A stretch of 59,776 nt of DNA from an uncultured Lachnospiraceae bacterium (GCA_910578825.1 CAJTSB010000019.1:1-59776); one strand, 5' to 3'. Positions 7,239 to 15,936 are shown, numbered from the stretch's first letter. Translations and numbers: made by a program. Notes: generated by a model not told the origin, from the sequence alone.

Positions 7239-8711
7239 ATGAGTAAGGTACGAACAAGATATGCACCCAGCCCAACCGGAAAAATGCACGTAGGAAATCT
7301 TCGCTCTGCATTGTATGAATTTTTGATTGCCAAACATGCAGGCGGAGATTTCATGTTGAGGATAGAGGATACCGATCAGGAGCGTTTCGTGGAAGGGGCT
7401 ACGGAGATTATTTACCGTACGTTGGATAAAGCGGGGCTTGTACACGATGAGGGTCCGGATAAGGACGGAGGTTTCGGACCGTATGTCCAGAGCGAGCGCA
7501 TGAAGAGCGGGATTTACATGGAATATGCAAAGAAACTGGTCGCACGCGGCGAGGCATATTACTGTTTCTGTGAGAAGGAACGCCTGGATTCTCTGAAGAC
7601 AGAGATTGTAGAGGGTAAGGAAATCATGATGTATGATAAGCACTGTCTGTCTCTGTCCCAAGAGGAAGTGGAGGCGAACCTTGCAGCGGGAAAGCCGTTT
7701 GTCATTCGCCAGAATATCCCCAATGAAGGAACTACGACGTTTCATGATGAGCTGTATGGGGATATCAGTGTGGAGAATGCGGAATTGGATGATATGATAT
7801 TGATTAAGTCCGACGGTTATCCCACTTATAATTTTGCCAATGTGGTCGACGACCATACGATGAACATTACTCATGTGGTGCGTGGAAATGAATATCTTTC
7901 CTCCGCCCCGAAATATCAGCGTCTCTATGATGCGTTTGGCTGGGAGTCTCCGGTATATATCCATCTGCCGCTGATAACGGATGAGAACCATAAGAAATTG
8001 TCAAAACGCAGCGGCCATGCATCGTTTGAAGATTTAATTGAGCAGGGATTTCTGACGGAGGCGGTTGTTAATTATATTGCACTCTTAGGCTGGAGCCCGG
8101 AAGAGAATCGGGAGATATTTACGCTTGAGGAGTTGATTCAGGAATTCGACTATCACAGAATCAGCAAGTCTCCGGCGGTCTTTGATATTGTGAAGTTAAA
8201 ATGGATGAACGGAGAATACTTAAAAGCCATGGATTTCGATGAGTTCTATGCGCTTGCCGAGCCATATCTGAGCAAAGAAATTACCGGAGATTATGACCTG
8301 AAGAAAATTGCAGCCATGGTAAAGACCAGAATCGAGATTTTTCCGGATATTGCGGATCATGTTGATTTCTTTATGCAGGTGCCGGAGTATGATATTTCGA
8401 TGTATGCTCATAAGAAGATGAAGACAACGCCGGAGACGTCTCTTGAGGTCCTGAAAGAGTTGCTGCCCATCTTTGAGGCACAGGAGGATTATTCTAATGA
8501 TGCGCTGTATGAACTGTTATGTAATTATGTAAAGGAGAAAGGCTGCAAGAACGGTTATGCGATGTGGCCGGTACGTACGGCGGTTTCCGGTAAGCAGATG
8601 ACCCCGGGCGGAGCTACGGAGCTTATGGAAGTTCTGGGCAAAGAGGAATCGCTGGCGAGGATTCGGGCGGCAATCACAAAATTAGAAACAGATAAGGAAG
8701 TTTCTCTATGA
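7239..8711 (+). CDS. gltX: Glutamate--tRNA ligase
   Basis: This 490-residue class I aminoacyl-tRNA synthetase charges tRNA-Glu with glutamate. The HIGH-type motif appears as PSPTGKMHVGNLR (residues 8-20) and the KMSKS loop as KKLSKRSG (around 251-258), followed by the helical anticodon-binding half. The length matches bacterial GluRS. The start has an AAAGGAG site 8 nt upstream. The gene overlaps the downstream helicase by 4 nt (ATGA), indicating an operon. Confidence 0.97.
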   Translation: MSKVRTRYAPSPTGKMHVGNLRSALYEFLIAKHAGGDFMLRIEDTDQERFVEGATEIIYRTLDKAGLVHDEGPDKDGGFGPYVQSERMKSGIYMEYAKKLVARGEAYYCFCEKERLDSLKTEIVEGKEIMMYDKHCLSLSQEEVEANLAAGKPFVIRQNIPNEGTTTFHDELYGDISVENAELDDMILIKSDGYPTYNFANVVDDHTMNITHVVRGNEYLSSAPKYQRLYDAFGWESPVYIHLPLITDENHKKLSKRSGHASFEDLIEQGFLTEAVVNYIALLGWSPEENREIFTLEELIQEFDYHRISKSPAVFDIVKLKWMNGEYLKAMDFDEFYALAEPYLSKEITGDYDLKKIAAMVKTRIEIFPDIADHVDFFMQVPEYDISMYAHKKMKTTPETSLEVLKELLPIFEAQEDYSNDALYELLCNYVKEKGCKNGYAMWPVRTAVSGKQMTPGGATELMEVLGKEESLARIRAAITKLETDKEVSL

Positions 8712-10543
8712 GTTTAAATTCATCTCAGACGGAAGCGATCGGACATAAGAACGGTCCCATGCTGGTATTGGCGGGACCAGGTTCGGGAAAGACGCTTACG
8801 ATTACACAGCGGGTAAAAAATCTTATTTTGCATGAGGGGGTTGACCCCTCATGTATTCTTGTTATCACCTTTACCAGGGCAGCGGCAATAGAAATGAGGG
8901 AGCGTTTTTATGCTCTAATGGGAAATAAGAAATATCCGATTACCTTCGGAACGTTCCATGCTGTCTTTTTTCAGATTCTAAAGCATGCATATGGATTTCG
9001 CAGCAGCAATATTGCGGGAGAAGAACAGCGTTTCCAGCTTATGCGTGAGATAATACGCAGGTTGCAGCTGGAATATGAAGATGAGAATGAATTTATTGGA
9101 GATATGTTGGGTGAAATCAGCCTTGTGAAAAATACCGGAGTGATTCTGGAGCATTTTTATCCCAGGAACTGTGCGAAGGAGATTTTTGAGAAAATATACA
9201 GTTTGTATGACAACCAGATGCGGGCAAAAAGATTGATTGATTTTGACGATATGCTGGTATACTGTTATGAATTGTTTGCACAGAGGAAGGATATTCTATC
9301 TTCCTGGCAGCGAAAATTTAAATATATACTGATTGATGAATTTCAGGATATCAATAAAATTCAGTTTGAGATTGTCAGGATGCTTGCCCAACCGGAAAAT
9401 AACCTGTTTGCAGTGGGCGATGACGACCAGTCGATTTACCGTTTCCGAGGCGCCAAACCGGAATTGATGCTGGGATTCGAGAATGCATATCCGGGGACGA
9501 AACGCGTGCTGCTGGATATCAATTACCGCTCACCGAAAGAAATTGTGGATGCGTCTCTGCGCCTGATTTCACATAACACGCAGCGTTTTGATAAGAATAT
9601 TTCTGCTGAATTTCACAGGGACCAGAGCGTGCAGTACCATATGTGGGAAGGGCAGCGGGAAGAGGGAAAGGCGATTATAGAGCAGATTCTGCAGTCCTGC
9701 AGGAACGGGCATGGATACCAGGACTGTGCCGTTTTGTTCCGCACCAATACGCAGCCGAGATTGTTTATGTCACAGTTGATGGCATATAATATCCCGTTTC
9801 GTACCAGAGATAATATCCCCAATCTTTACGAACACTGGGTCACGCGGGATATTCGCACTTATATACGTCTTGCATTGGGCGGACGCAGCCGGGCGGATGT
9901 GCTCAAAATCATGAACCGTCCGAATCGTTATATTACCCGCGACAGCCTGGAAGAGGAGACGGTGGCATTTGATGTCTGGGCGGATTATTTCTACGATAAA
10001 AAACAGCACTGGGTGGCAGAGCGGATTGAGCAGCTTGAGGCGGATTTGCGTGTGATCAGCCGCCTGAAACCATTCGCGGCGATGAACTATATTCGTATCG
10101 GGATTGGATATGAAGAATATTTACGGGAGTATGCGGATTATCGGAGAATCAATGCAGATAATCTAATCGAAATCTTAGATGAATTGCAGGATGACGCAAG
10201 AGCGTATCCGGATTATGATTCGTGGTATGTACATATGGAAGAGTATACGGAAGAATTAAAACGGCAGATGAAACAGCAGGAATTGTCGGGGGACTGCGTG
10301 TCGCTTGCTACGCTGCACAGCGCGAAGGGACTGGAATATCCGGTTGTTCATATTCTTGACGTCAATGAAGGACTCATACCCTACCGCAAAGCCGTTTTGG
10401 ATGATGATATACAAGAAGAAAGGCGCATGTTCTATGTGGGAATAACACGCGCCAAACAGGAAATTCATATTCACAGTGTGAGAAATATCAATGGAAGAGA
10501 GGTTGAGGTCTCCCGATTTGTGGGAGAAATGCAGGGGAACTAA
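8708..10543 (+). CDS. UvrD/Rep-family superfamily 1 DNA helicase
   Basis: This 611-residue 3'-5' DNA helicase probably acts in repair or replication restart. Visible SF1 motifs, in order: Q-motif region LNSSQTEAI, Walker A GPGSGKT (residues 22-28), Ia FTRAAAIEMRERF, II DEFQDIN, III GDDDQSIYRFRGA, IV DINYRSP, V LHSAKGLEYPVV and VI RRMFYVGITRAK. It is about 100 residues shorter than PcrA or UvrD, mostly in the C-terminal tail that binds partners in PcrA. It is translationally coupled to gltX (ATGA overlap) and its end overlaps the convergent DUF1292 gene by 4 nt. Confidence 0.92.
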   Translation: MSLNSSQTEAIGHKNGPMLVLAGPGSGKTLTITQRVKNLILHEGVDPSCILVITFTRAAAIEMRERFYALMGNKKYPITFGTFHAVFFQILKHAYGFRSSNIAGEEQRFQLMREIIRRLQLEYEDENEFIGDMLGEISLVKNTGVILEHFYPRNCAKEIFEKIYSLYDNQMRAKRLIDFDDMLVYCYELFAQRKDILSSWQRKFKYILIDEFQDINKIQFEIVRMLAQPENNLFAVGDDDQSIYRFRGAKPELMLGFENAYPGTKRVLLDINYRSPKEIVDASLRLISHNTQRFDKNISAEFHRDQSVQYHMWEGQREEGKAIIEQILQSCRNGHGYQDCAVLFRTNTQPRLFMSQLMAYNIPFRTRDNIPNLYEHWVTRDIRTYIRLALGGRSRADVLKIMNRPNRYITRDSLEEETVAFDVWADYFYDKKQHWVAERIEQLEADLRVISRLKPFAAMNYIRIGIGYEEYLREYADYRRINADNLIEILDELQDDARAYPDYDSWYVHMEEYTEELKRQMKQQELSGDCVSLATLHSAKGLEYPVVHILDVNEGLIPYRKAVLDDDIQEERRMFYVGITRAKQEIHIHSVRNINGREVEVSRFVGEMQGN

Positions 10544-10884
10544 TCTTCAAACATGTCGTCCCATGCGGCCTCTTCCAACAACTCTTCAAAATATTCTGTT
10601 ACTTCTTCATATTCTTCTTCGTCCTCAATGTTTTCCAGAGAGGGATTGCCATCTTCGTCCTCGAAGTAGCGGTAGATATATACTTCGCCTTCTTCACTGT
10701 CATCGTCTTCCTCGTCGTCTACCGGCAGAAGGACAATATAGTTCTGGTCGTCGATGTCGAAAATGGTAAGTATCTGGCATTCTACTTCTTCGTCGTCATC
10801 CAGTGTCAGAGTGACGCGAAGGTCTTCCATATCGTCTTCTTCGTCTGCCAGATTTGCAGGGGTAGTGTCCGGTTTGTCATTCAT
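10540..10884 (-). CDS. DUF1292 acidic protein
   Basis: This 114-residue, strongly acidic protein carries the DUF1292 core (VTLTLDDDEEVECQILTIFDIDDQNYIVLLPV ... EVYIYRYFE). DUF1292 proteins are widespread in Clostridia and Bacilli, where they have no established function. An upstream GAGG site and the ATG at 10884 support this start. It lies downstream of the HD-GYP gene on the same strand, separated by a hairpin. Confidence 0.88.
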   Translation of the reverse strand: MNDKPDTTPANLADEEDDMEDLRVTLTLDDDEEVECQILTIFDIDDQNYIVLLPVDDEEDDDSEEGEVYIYRYFEDEDGNPSLENIEDEEEYEEVTEYFEELLEEAAWDDMFED

Positions 10885-10919
10885 AGGGCTTACCTCGTTC
10901 TTTCTATAAAATTATGTGA

Positions 10920-10937
10920 TATGCCCGTCAGGGCATA
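10920..10937 (-). terminator. Hairpin terminator between the HD-GYP and DUF1292 genes
   Basis: TATGCCC (10920-10926), loop GTCA and GGGCATA (10931-10937) form a perfect 7-bp stem. In the minus direction it is followed by an AT-rich, T-containing stretch (10919 downward). It probably reduces read-through from the HD-GYP gene. The U tract is imperfect. Confidence 0.5.
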
Positions 10938-10965
10938 GGATGAGTCTATGTATAAATGCGAAAAA

Positions 10966-12045
10966 TTATATGATTGCCTCAATATAAAGGTCAGGACGCT
11001 TTACCAAATCAAGGCATTCGCCTGTGCTGAGTCGAATTAACGGTCGGGAGTAGTGTACCTTGTTATTCATGATTACGACTCCGGTAGATCCGTCGCTGAG
11101 TTGGACGGTGTTGCCCATATAAGTATCCAGAATACGAGTCATAAATGTAATAATATATTCAATGTCGAATTTTTCAAGTCCATTCTTTTCAAACGCGGCA
11201 ATTACTTCAAACGCACAGTGACCTTTGCGGTAAGGACGTTTGGAAGTCATGGCATCATACACGTCGGCTATGGCAATGATTTTGGCAAAATCCGGAATTT
11301 CTTCATTTTTCAATCCGGAAGGATAACCGCTGCCGTCACAGCGTTCGTGATGCATCAGCGCTGCCTCTCTAATGCGTGGATCCAAATCCTGACCGGCAAG
11401 AAGTTCAGCTCCGTTCGCAGCATGTTTTTTGACCTCTTCGTATTCTTTAGGGGTAAGTGAGGATGGTTTTAAGAGGATATTGGGGTCAATCGTACATTTT
11501 CCAATATCGTGAAGCAGTCCTGCGATTGTCAGTACATCCAGATCTTCTTTTGAGAGCTGTAGCCATTCTCCGAGCATACGTCCGATGAGCGCAACGTTGA
11601 TACTGTGTGCAAATGTGGTATCATCAATCTGGCGCATATTATGCAGCATATCAAATACGGAGAGTGATGTCAGACTGTTGGCGTACAGAGAACTCACCTG
11701 GTCGATAAGTGCATGGTCTTCTACTGGGATATTTTGGTTGACAAGGTCATCGAAAGAAGATTCCAGATAGCGCGACTTCTCGTTGTAATCTACTTTGAAG
11801 GATTGAAATTCTTTGCTCTTGCGTACTTTCTGCGCGTAGGAGACGGGTTCTTCCTGTTGCTGTGAATCAGGATGCTCAGACGGCTCCTCGACGTCTACCC
11901 ATTCGATTCCGTAAAACTCCAGCCTGGAAATCTGCTGCGATGTCAAAAGCGTGTGGGCAGAAAGTATTAACTGTCCGGTTTTACTGTATACAGGCGTAGC
12001 TGAATAAGTACCTGTCTTAATATCTGTTATTGCTGTCTTAATCAT
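10966..12045 (-). CDS. HD-GYP domain protein, probable c-di-GMP phosphodiesterase
   Basis: This 359-residue protein has an HD-GYP domain with LHDIGKCTIDPNIL and HHERCDGSGYPSG, the metal-binding and GYP motifs of enzymes that hydrolyse cyclic di-GMP. The N-terminal ~130 residues include a small beta-rich region (TGTYSATPVYSKTGQLIL) of the type seen before HD-GYP domains in Clostridia. No membrane segment is visible, so it is likely cytoplasmic. It could lower the c-di-GMP sensed by the PilZ brake protein encoded at 47.6 kb. That link is inference. Confidence 0.9.
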   Translation of the reverse strand: MIKTAITDIKTGTYSATPVYSKTGQLILSAHTLLTSQQISRLEFYGIEWVDVEEPSEHPDSQQQEEPVSYAQKVRKSKEFQSFKVDYNEKSRYLESSFDDLVNQNIPVEDHALIDQVSSLYANSLTSLSVFDMLHNMRQIDDTTFAHSINVALIGRMLGEWLQLSKEDLDVLTIAGLLHDIGKCTIDPNILLKPSSLTPKEYEEVKKHAANGAELLAGQDLDPRIREAALMHHERCDGSGYPSGLKNEEIPDFAKIIAIADVYDAMTSKRPYRKGHCAFEVIAAFEKNGLEKFDIEYIITFMTRILDTYMGNTVQLSDGSTGVVIMNNKVHYSRPLIRLSTGECLDLVKRPDLYIEAII

Positions 12046-12122
12046 AGGAAGTTCCTCTTTTCTTTAGAGTAGATTGTTTAAATTGCTTAGAACCCCATGT
12101 GAAAGGTTATCATTTTTACTAT

Positions 12123-12151
12123 ATTGTACCATAAACATGAATAAAATTCCA
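12123..12151 (-). promoter_or_regulatory. Probable promoter of the HD-GYP gene (extended -10)
   Basis: On the minus strand TGGTACAAT gives an extended -10 (TACAAT at 12123-12128), with a weak -35 TGGAAT (12146-12151) 17 nt upstream. Confidence 0.5.
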
Positions 12152-12168
12152 CTGTTATAAAAAAAATC

Positions 12169-12197
12169 TTTCCAAAACCTATAGGAGTTGTTATAAT
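12169..12197 (+). promoter_or_regulatory. Sigma-A promoter of the GlgX-like gene
   Basis: TTTCCA (12169-12174), 17 nt, then TATAAT (12192-12197), about 60 nt before the ATG at 12258. It is divergent to the HD-GYP promoter in a shared 212-bp spacer. Confidence 0.6.
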
Positions 12198-12257
12198 AAA
12201 ACTATGGAAAACAGAGATTTAGGAAACAGAGGTTAGTAGACAGCATAGGAGGAGCAT

Positions 12258-14162
12258 ATGAATTTTCAAATCTGTACCGGAATCCAGGAACAAGCAGGTG
12301 TGGCAAAACAGGGCGACACAATTTTATTTTCTGTTCAAGCGCATGAGAACGCCAAGTGCAGGTTGATTTTGTATCCCAGAGACAATGGAACGGTTCTGAA
12401 AATTCCTATGAAGGCACAGGAAAGTAGGAAAACTCTGTATACTACGGGCCTACAGGGGCTGGATTGGGAGAAGTATGATTATAATTTTGAAATAGATTCA
12501 GAAGAAGTGAATGACCGCTATGCACGAAGAATTTCCGGTCGTGAAATCTGGGGAGATGAGAGGCGCAGACCACTGTCATGGCAGGCAGAACCATTTGTGC
12601 CGCAACGTGAGAAGAAACGCAAAGCGCAGGAGCAGGCAATGGGCGCATTATCCACAAAACAGAACAGCAATGAGAAGATAAAGATTAAAAGTTCATTTTA
12701 TTTTTCGGAATTCAAATGGAAAAAAGACAAATATCCACAGATTCCCAAAGAGGATATGGTCATATATAAACTCCATGCGCGTGGATTTTCCATGGGGATG
12801 AGAAATAATAACCTGAAACGAGGTACCGTGGGGGCAATTGAGCACAGGTTGGATGAATTAAAGAAACTGGGCGTTACCACCTTGCTTTTTATGCCCTTGT
12901 ATGAGTTTGAAGAGTTTTTAATTCTGGATGACAAGAAAGAGGACAAGAATTTTAAGACAAGAATTAATTACTGGGGATATGCTGTGGGGAATTATTTTGC
13001 ACCTAAGGCATCCTATTTAAAGGAGAATGATCCGGATGAGCTCAAACGGCTGATTTCAAAAATGCATCAAAAGAATATGGAAATTATATTGGAATTTTAC
13101 TTTCCGGAGAAGATAAATCCATATTTAATAACTGAGATTTTGCATTTTTGGCGAAAAGAATATCATGTGGATGGTTTTCGAATTATTGGCAATCCGGCAG
13201 GAGCGTGTCTGTTGGCGCAGGATCCGGGGCTCGACGGATGCAAACTGTTCTCAGATGGTTTTCCCAAAGAGCTTGTACAGGATAATGAGCGGTTTGGTCC
13301 GGAATTGTATACGTATGATGACAGATTTCTCTATGAAGTCCGCAAGCTGATCAATCATCAGAATGGAAATACCTTTGAGTTTGTGTGTCAGATGCGCAGA
13401 CAGCAGAAAAAGCAGGGATTTGTCAATTTTGTTGCAGAAAATAATGGATTTACCCTTTGGGACGTATTTTCCTATGAGTTCAAACATAATGAGTTAAATG
13501 AGCAGGATAACCGGGATGGGAACCGTTATAATTTCAGTATGAATTGCGGACAGGAGGGCATAAGCCGCAGACGTCCGATTCTCGACTTTCGCAAACGTCA
13601 GGTGAAAAACGCCCTTGCAGTGTTGTTTTTTGCGCAGGGGATTCCCATGATCTGGATGGGAGATGAGTGTGGCAATACACAGAATGGGAATAATAATGCT
13701 TATTGCCAGGACAATGAGATTGGTTGGAAAGACTGGAAGAATAATCTGACCAGCAGGCAGATCACGGATTATGTCCGGCAGCTTGCAAGGCTGAGAAAGA
13801 ATTATCCCATGCTGCGTAGTCCCGATCCCTATCATCTGACAGATTATAAGAATATCGGCTGTCCGGACTTGTCTTATCACAGCGACGGCGGCTGGAAGAT
13901 GGATTTTGATATGAACCGCAGCTTTGTCGGCATGTATTATGCGGGAGAGTATGCCCATTTGAAAGAAAATATTTATATTGCATATAATTTTCAATATACC
14001 ACGCAGAAATTTGCGCTGCCAGAGAATATGGAATGGAGATTACTGTTAGATACCTCGCAGGAGAATTCTGTTTTGGAAGAGCCGAAACTGGTTGGAAGGG
14101 TGCAGGAATTCCGTGTCAGGGAACAGTCGGTCTGCCTTCTGTTCGGTAAATCGGTACGTTAA
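12258..14162 (+). CDS. GlgX/isoamylase-like GH13 protein with degenerate active site
   Basis: This 634-residue protein shows the glycogen-debranching (GlgX-like) GH13 layout: an N-terminal beta domain, a barrel beginning YKLHARGFSM, KHNELNEQDNRDG, and the very typical GNNNAYCQDNEIGW segment. The catalytic regions are altered. Region I reads ILEFYFPE in place of DxxxNH. Region II is HVDGFRIIG, with R308 kept but the nucleophile aspartate replaced by I310. Region III is KLFSDG, with D333 where glutamate is expected. Region IV is AENNGF, with N395-N396 in place of HD. The loop between regions I and II is also much shorter than usual. It is therefore probably a non-hydrolytic carbohydrate-binding or regulatory pseudoenzyme. 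A GGAGGAG site precedes the ATG. Confidence 0.85.
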   Translation: MNFQICTGIQEQAGVAKQGDTILFSVQAHENAKCRLILYPRDNGTVLKIPMKAQESRKTLYTTGLQGLDWEKYDYNFEIDSEEVNDRYARRISGREIWGDERRRPLSWQAEPFVPQREKKRKAQEQAMGALSTKQNSNEKIKIKSSFYFSEFKWKKDKYPQIPKEDMVIYKLHARGFSMGMRNNNLKRGTVGAIEHRLDELKKLGVTTLLFMPLYEFEEFLILDDKKEDKNFKTRINYWGYAVGNYFAPKASYLKENDPDELKRLISKMHQKNMEIILEFYFPEKINPYLITEILHFWRKEYHVDGFRIIGNPAGACLLAQDPGLDGCKLFSDGFPKELVQDNERFGPELYTYDDRFLYEVRKLINHQNGNTFEFVCQMRRQQKKQGFVNFVAENNGFTLWDVFSYEFKHNELNEQDNRDGNRYNFSMNCGQEGISRRRPILDFRKRQVKNALAVLFFAQGIPMIWMGDECGNTQNGNNNAYCQDNEIGWKDWKNNLTSRQITDYVRQLARLRKNYPMLRSPDPYHLTDYKNIGCPDLSYHSDGGWKMDFDMNRSFVGMYYAGEYAHLKENIYIAYNFQYTTQKFALPENMEWRLLLDTSQENSVLEEPKLVGRVQEFRVREQSVCLLFGKSVR

Positions 14163-14164
14163 TT

Positions 14165-14208
14165 GACCTAAGGGGGGACCCAACGAAGTTGGGGGGATGC
14201 CTTAGGTC
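14165..14208 (+). terminator. Nested hairpin after the GlgX-like gene
   Basis: Outer arms GACCTAAGG (14165-14173) and CCTTAGGTC (14200-14208) enclose an inner stem CCCAAC/GTTGGG with a GAA loop. It begins 2 nt after the stop codon. It lacks a U tract, so termination is only probable. Its distal arm belongs to the tandem repeat that follows. Confidence 0.5.
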
Positions 14209-14284
14209 CCCTATCGGTTCCATTGAAGTTAAATGAAGTTGGGGGGATGCCTTAGGTCCCCTATCGGTTCCAATGAAGTAATAT
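14185..14284 (+). repeat. Two tandem copies of a 50-bp G-rich element
   Basis: The units at 14185-14234 and 14235-14284 share an identical first 38 bp, beginning GAAGTTGGGGGGATGCC and ending CTATCGGTTCCA, then diverge slightly in the last 12 bp. The only unpaired left arm for the CCTTAGGTC segment lies before the first copy. This looks like local duplication of a hairpin element between two genes. Confidence 0.8.
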
Positions 14285-14301
14285 TGAGGAGGGACAGAGA
14301 A

Positions 14302-14964
14302 ATGCAGGAGAGACAGACATCATTTGGAATCAATGGGTTTACACTGAAATGCATCGCCATGGTCTGTATGCTCATTGACCACACGGGGGCTGTGTTATTT
14401 CCACAGTACAGGATTCTGCGGATGGTTGGAAGGCTGGCTTTCCCGATTTACTGTTTTCTTCTGGTCGAAGGAGCGATGCATACCAGTAATATCCGCAGAT
14501 ATGAACTGCGTTTGCTGTTGTTTGCCTGCATTTCCGAGATTCCCTTTGATCTTGCCTTGTTCGGACGAATCCGCTGGGATCATCAAAATGTATTTTTTAC
14601 GTTGTTTCTTGGAGTTGTGACGATTGATTTTGCGAAACAGTATAAGAATAAAATCATGATATTATTAATTACGGTCGTAGCGATTATGACAGCGAAGTTT
14701 TTGCATACGGATTACAGTGGCTCCGGCATTGTGTTCATTGTATGTTATTACCTGTTGTATGAGCGGAAGATATTACGGCATCTCATCTTTGCGGTAGAAA
14801 ATCTGTTGCTTTACGGGATCGGCATCCAGTCTTATGCCTCCCTGGCCGCTTTTCCGATGATGCTTTATAATGGTCAGAAAGGACCTTCCCTAAAGTATTT
14901 TTTCTATGTGTTTTATCCGTTGCATTTATTGATTTTATATTTAATTATCAGGATATTATATTAG
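14302..14964 (+). CDS. TraX-family membrane protein
   Basis: This 220-residue polytopic membrane protein has the TraX pattern: GFTLKCIAMVCMLIDHTGAVLFP, RMVGRLAFPIYCFLLVEGAMHT, then AFPMMLYNGQKG near the C terminus. TraX acetylates F-pilin in enterobacterial plasmids. Chromosomal homologues in Firmicutes are predicted membrane acyltransferases of unknown substrate. No conjugation gene is nearby, so a role in pilin processing is unlikely here. The ATG at 14302 has a GAGGAGGG site; an earlier in-frame start at 14233 would lie within the repeat. Confidence 0.85.
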   Translation: MQERQTSFGINGFTLKCIAMVCMLIDHTGAVLFPQYRILRMVGRLAFPIYCFLLVEGAMHTSNIRRYELRLLLFACISEIPFDLALFGRIRWDHQNVFFTLFLGVVTIDFAKQYKNKIMILLITVVAIMTAKFLHTDYSGSGIVFIVCYYLLYERKILRHLIFAVENLLLYGIGIQSYASLAAFPMMLYNGQKGPSLKYFFYVFYPLHLLILYLIIRILY

Positions 14965-14989
14965 TTTAATATGTTTTGTGAGGTGTATT

Positions 14990-15577
14990 ATGAAAGCTTG
15001 GCAACATTTAAAGACAATCAATCACCATAAAATGCTTGTGATGAAAGGGTGTTTCCGAGTAGGATTATATAAACAGGGGTTATTGCATGACCTGTCCAAG
15101 TATAGCCCGACCGAATTTATGGTGGGGTGTAAGTATTTCCAGAAGGGTTTGAGCCCGCATCATATGGAGCGGCAGGAAAAGGGATATTCTATGGCATGGC
15201 TGCACCATAAGGGCAGAAATAAACATCATATGGAATATTGGATTGACTACGCAGTTGGTGATGGCAAAAAAGGAATTGCTGGCATGAAGATGCCGTTAAA
15301 GTATGTGGTGGAAATGTTTATTGACCGCGTTTCTGCGTCCAGAAATTATCAGAAAGAGAAGTATACGGACCGTAGCGCGCTCGAATATTATGAGCATGGC
15401 AGGGAGCATCATATCATTCACAAAGATACCAGGGAATTGTTGGAAAAGCTTTTGCACATGTTGGCGGACGAGGGAGAAGACGCGGTATTTCATTATATCA
15501 AACATGAACTGCTCAAACAAAAAGATTACGGGACGCCGTATCAGAAACCACCTGCGCCAATTATTCAGCAGAATTGA
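14990..15577 (+). CDS. DUF5662 family protein
   Basis: This 195-residue soluble protein is rich in His (HHK, LLHDLSKYSP, HHMERQEKGYSMAWLHHKGRNKHHMEYW), matching DUF5662. The HD-like LLHDLSKYS and the following HHxxxxHH clusters suggest a metal-dependent helical phosphohydrolase fold, but no activity is established. The ATG at 14990 has a GAGGTG site 6 nt upstream. It follows traX by 25 nt and may be co-transcribed. It overlaps the convergent DUF4250 gene by 13 nt. Confidence 0.82.
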   Translation: MKAWQHLKTINHHKMLVMKGCFRVGLYKQGLLHDLSKYSPTEFMVGCKYFQKGLSPHHMERQEKGYSMAWLHHKGRNKHHMEYWIDYAVGDGKKGIAGMKMPLKYVVEMFIDRVSASRNYQKEKYTDRSALEYYEHGREHHIIHKDTRELLEKLLHMLADEGEDAVFHYIKHELLKQKDYGTPYQKPPAPIIQQN

Positions 15578-15741
15578 TTTTGCGCAGGGTCGTAGTGGTA
15601 ATCAATGGCGGCTAGTTTCTGTACCAGTTCGTCTGCGGAGATGGCGGCATCTTCACACAGTTCTTCCAGAGATGCGTGGTAATCGCGCAGATAGGTATTG
15701 ACAACACTGAGCAGCATGACGGGATCTTTTGGTAAGTTCAT
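15565..15741 (-). CDS. DUF4250 small protein (58 aa)
   Basis: A 58-residue frame on the minus strand starts MNLPKDPVMLLSVVNTYLRD and ends YDPAQNQFC, the pattern of DUF4250 proteins of Clostridia. It is preceded by a GGAGG site 8 nt from the ATG at 15739-15741 and by a strong promoter. The conserved NLPKDPxMLLSxVN start and DYxYD end are diagnostic for the family. Function is unknown. Its 3' end overlaps the DUF5662 gene by 13 nt. Confidence 0.85.
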   Translation of the reverse strand: MNLPKDPVMLLSVVNTYLRDYHASLEELCEDAAISADELVQKLAAIDYHYDPAQNQFC

Positions 15742-15774
15742 TTTATAATACCTCCAATTTTAGATTTCGGTAAC

Positions 15775-15803
15775 AGTATACCTTCTAATTGCGGGGAAGA
15801 CAA
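15775..15803 (-). promoter_or_regulatory. Sigma-A promoter of the DUF4250 gene
   Basis: On the minus strand TTGTCT (15798-15803), 17 nt, then TATACT (15775-15780), about 34 nt before the start codon. Confidence 0.7.
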
Positions 15804-15881
15804 GTTGAATTTTGACGGCAAAGAACCCTTGTCTGACAAATATGGCAAGGCTGACTGGCTGTGAATTTTATATGGAAAGGC

Positions 15882-15908
15882 ACTTCAGGGCTTGATTTTT
15901 CATAGAAT
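15882..15908 (+). promoter_or_regulatory. Mother-cell type (sigma-K/sigma-E) promoter before sigK
   Basis: AC (15882-15883), 17 nt, then CATAGAAT (15901-15908) fits the AC-N16/17-CATAnnnT form of sigma-K promoters. The -10 differs from sigma-E's CATACAAT at one base. No sigma-A type site is obvious here. Expression in the mother cell during sporulation is expected. Confidence 0.55.
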
Positions 15909-15936
15909 GTAGTAAATCAGCTAAGAGGTGCTTTTT

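Noticed and set aside
7065..7991. 308-codon open frame antisense to gltX
   Set aside because: It runs fully opposite the conserved gltX gene and its promoter, and the product has no recognisable domain.
14302..14964. Conjugative element implied by the TraX-like protein
   Set aside because: No relaxase, type IV secretion or replication genes are nearby; chromosomal TraX-like proteins are common in Firmicutes.
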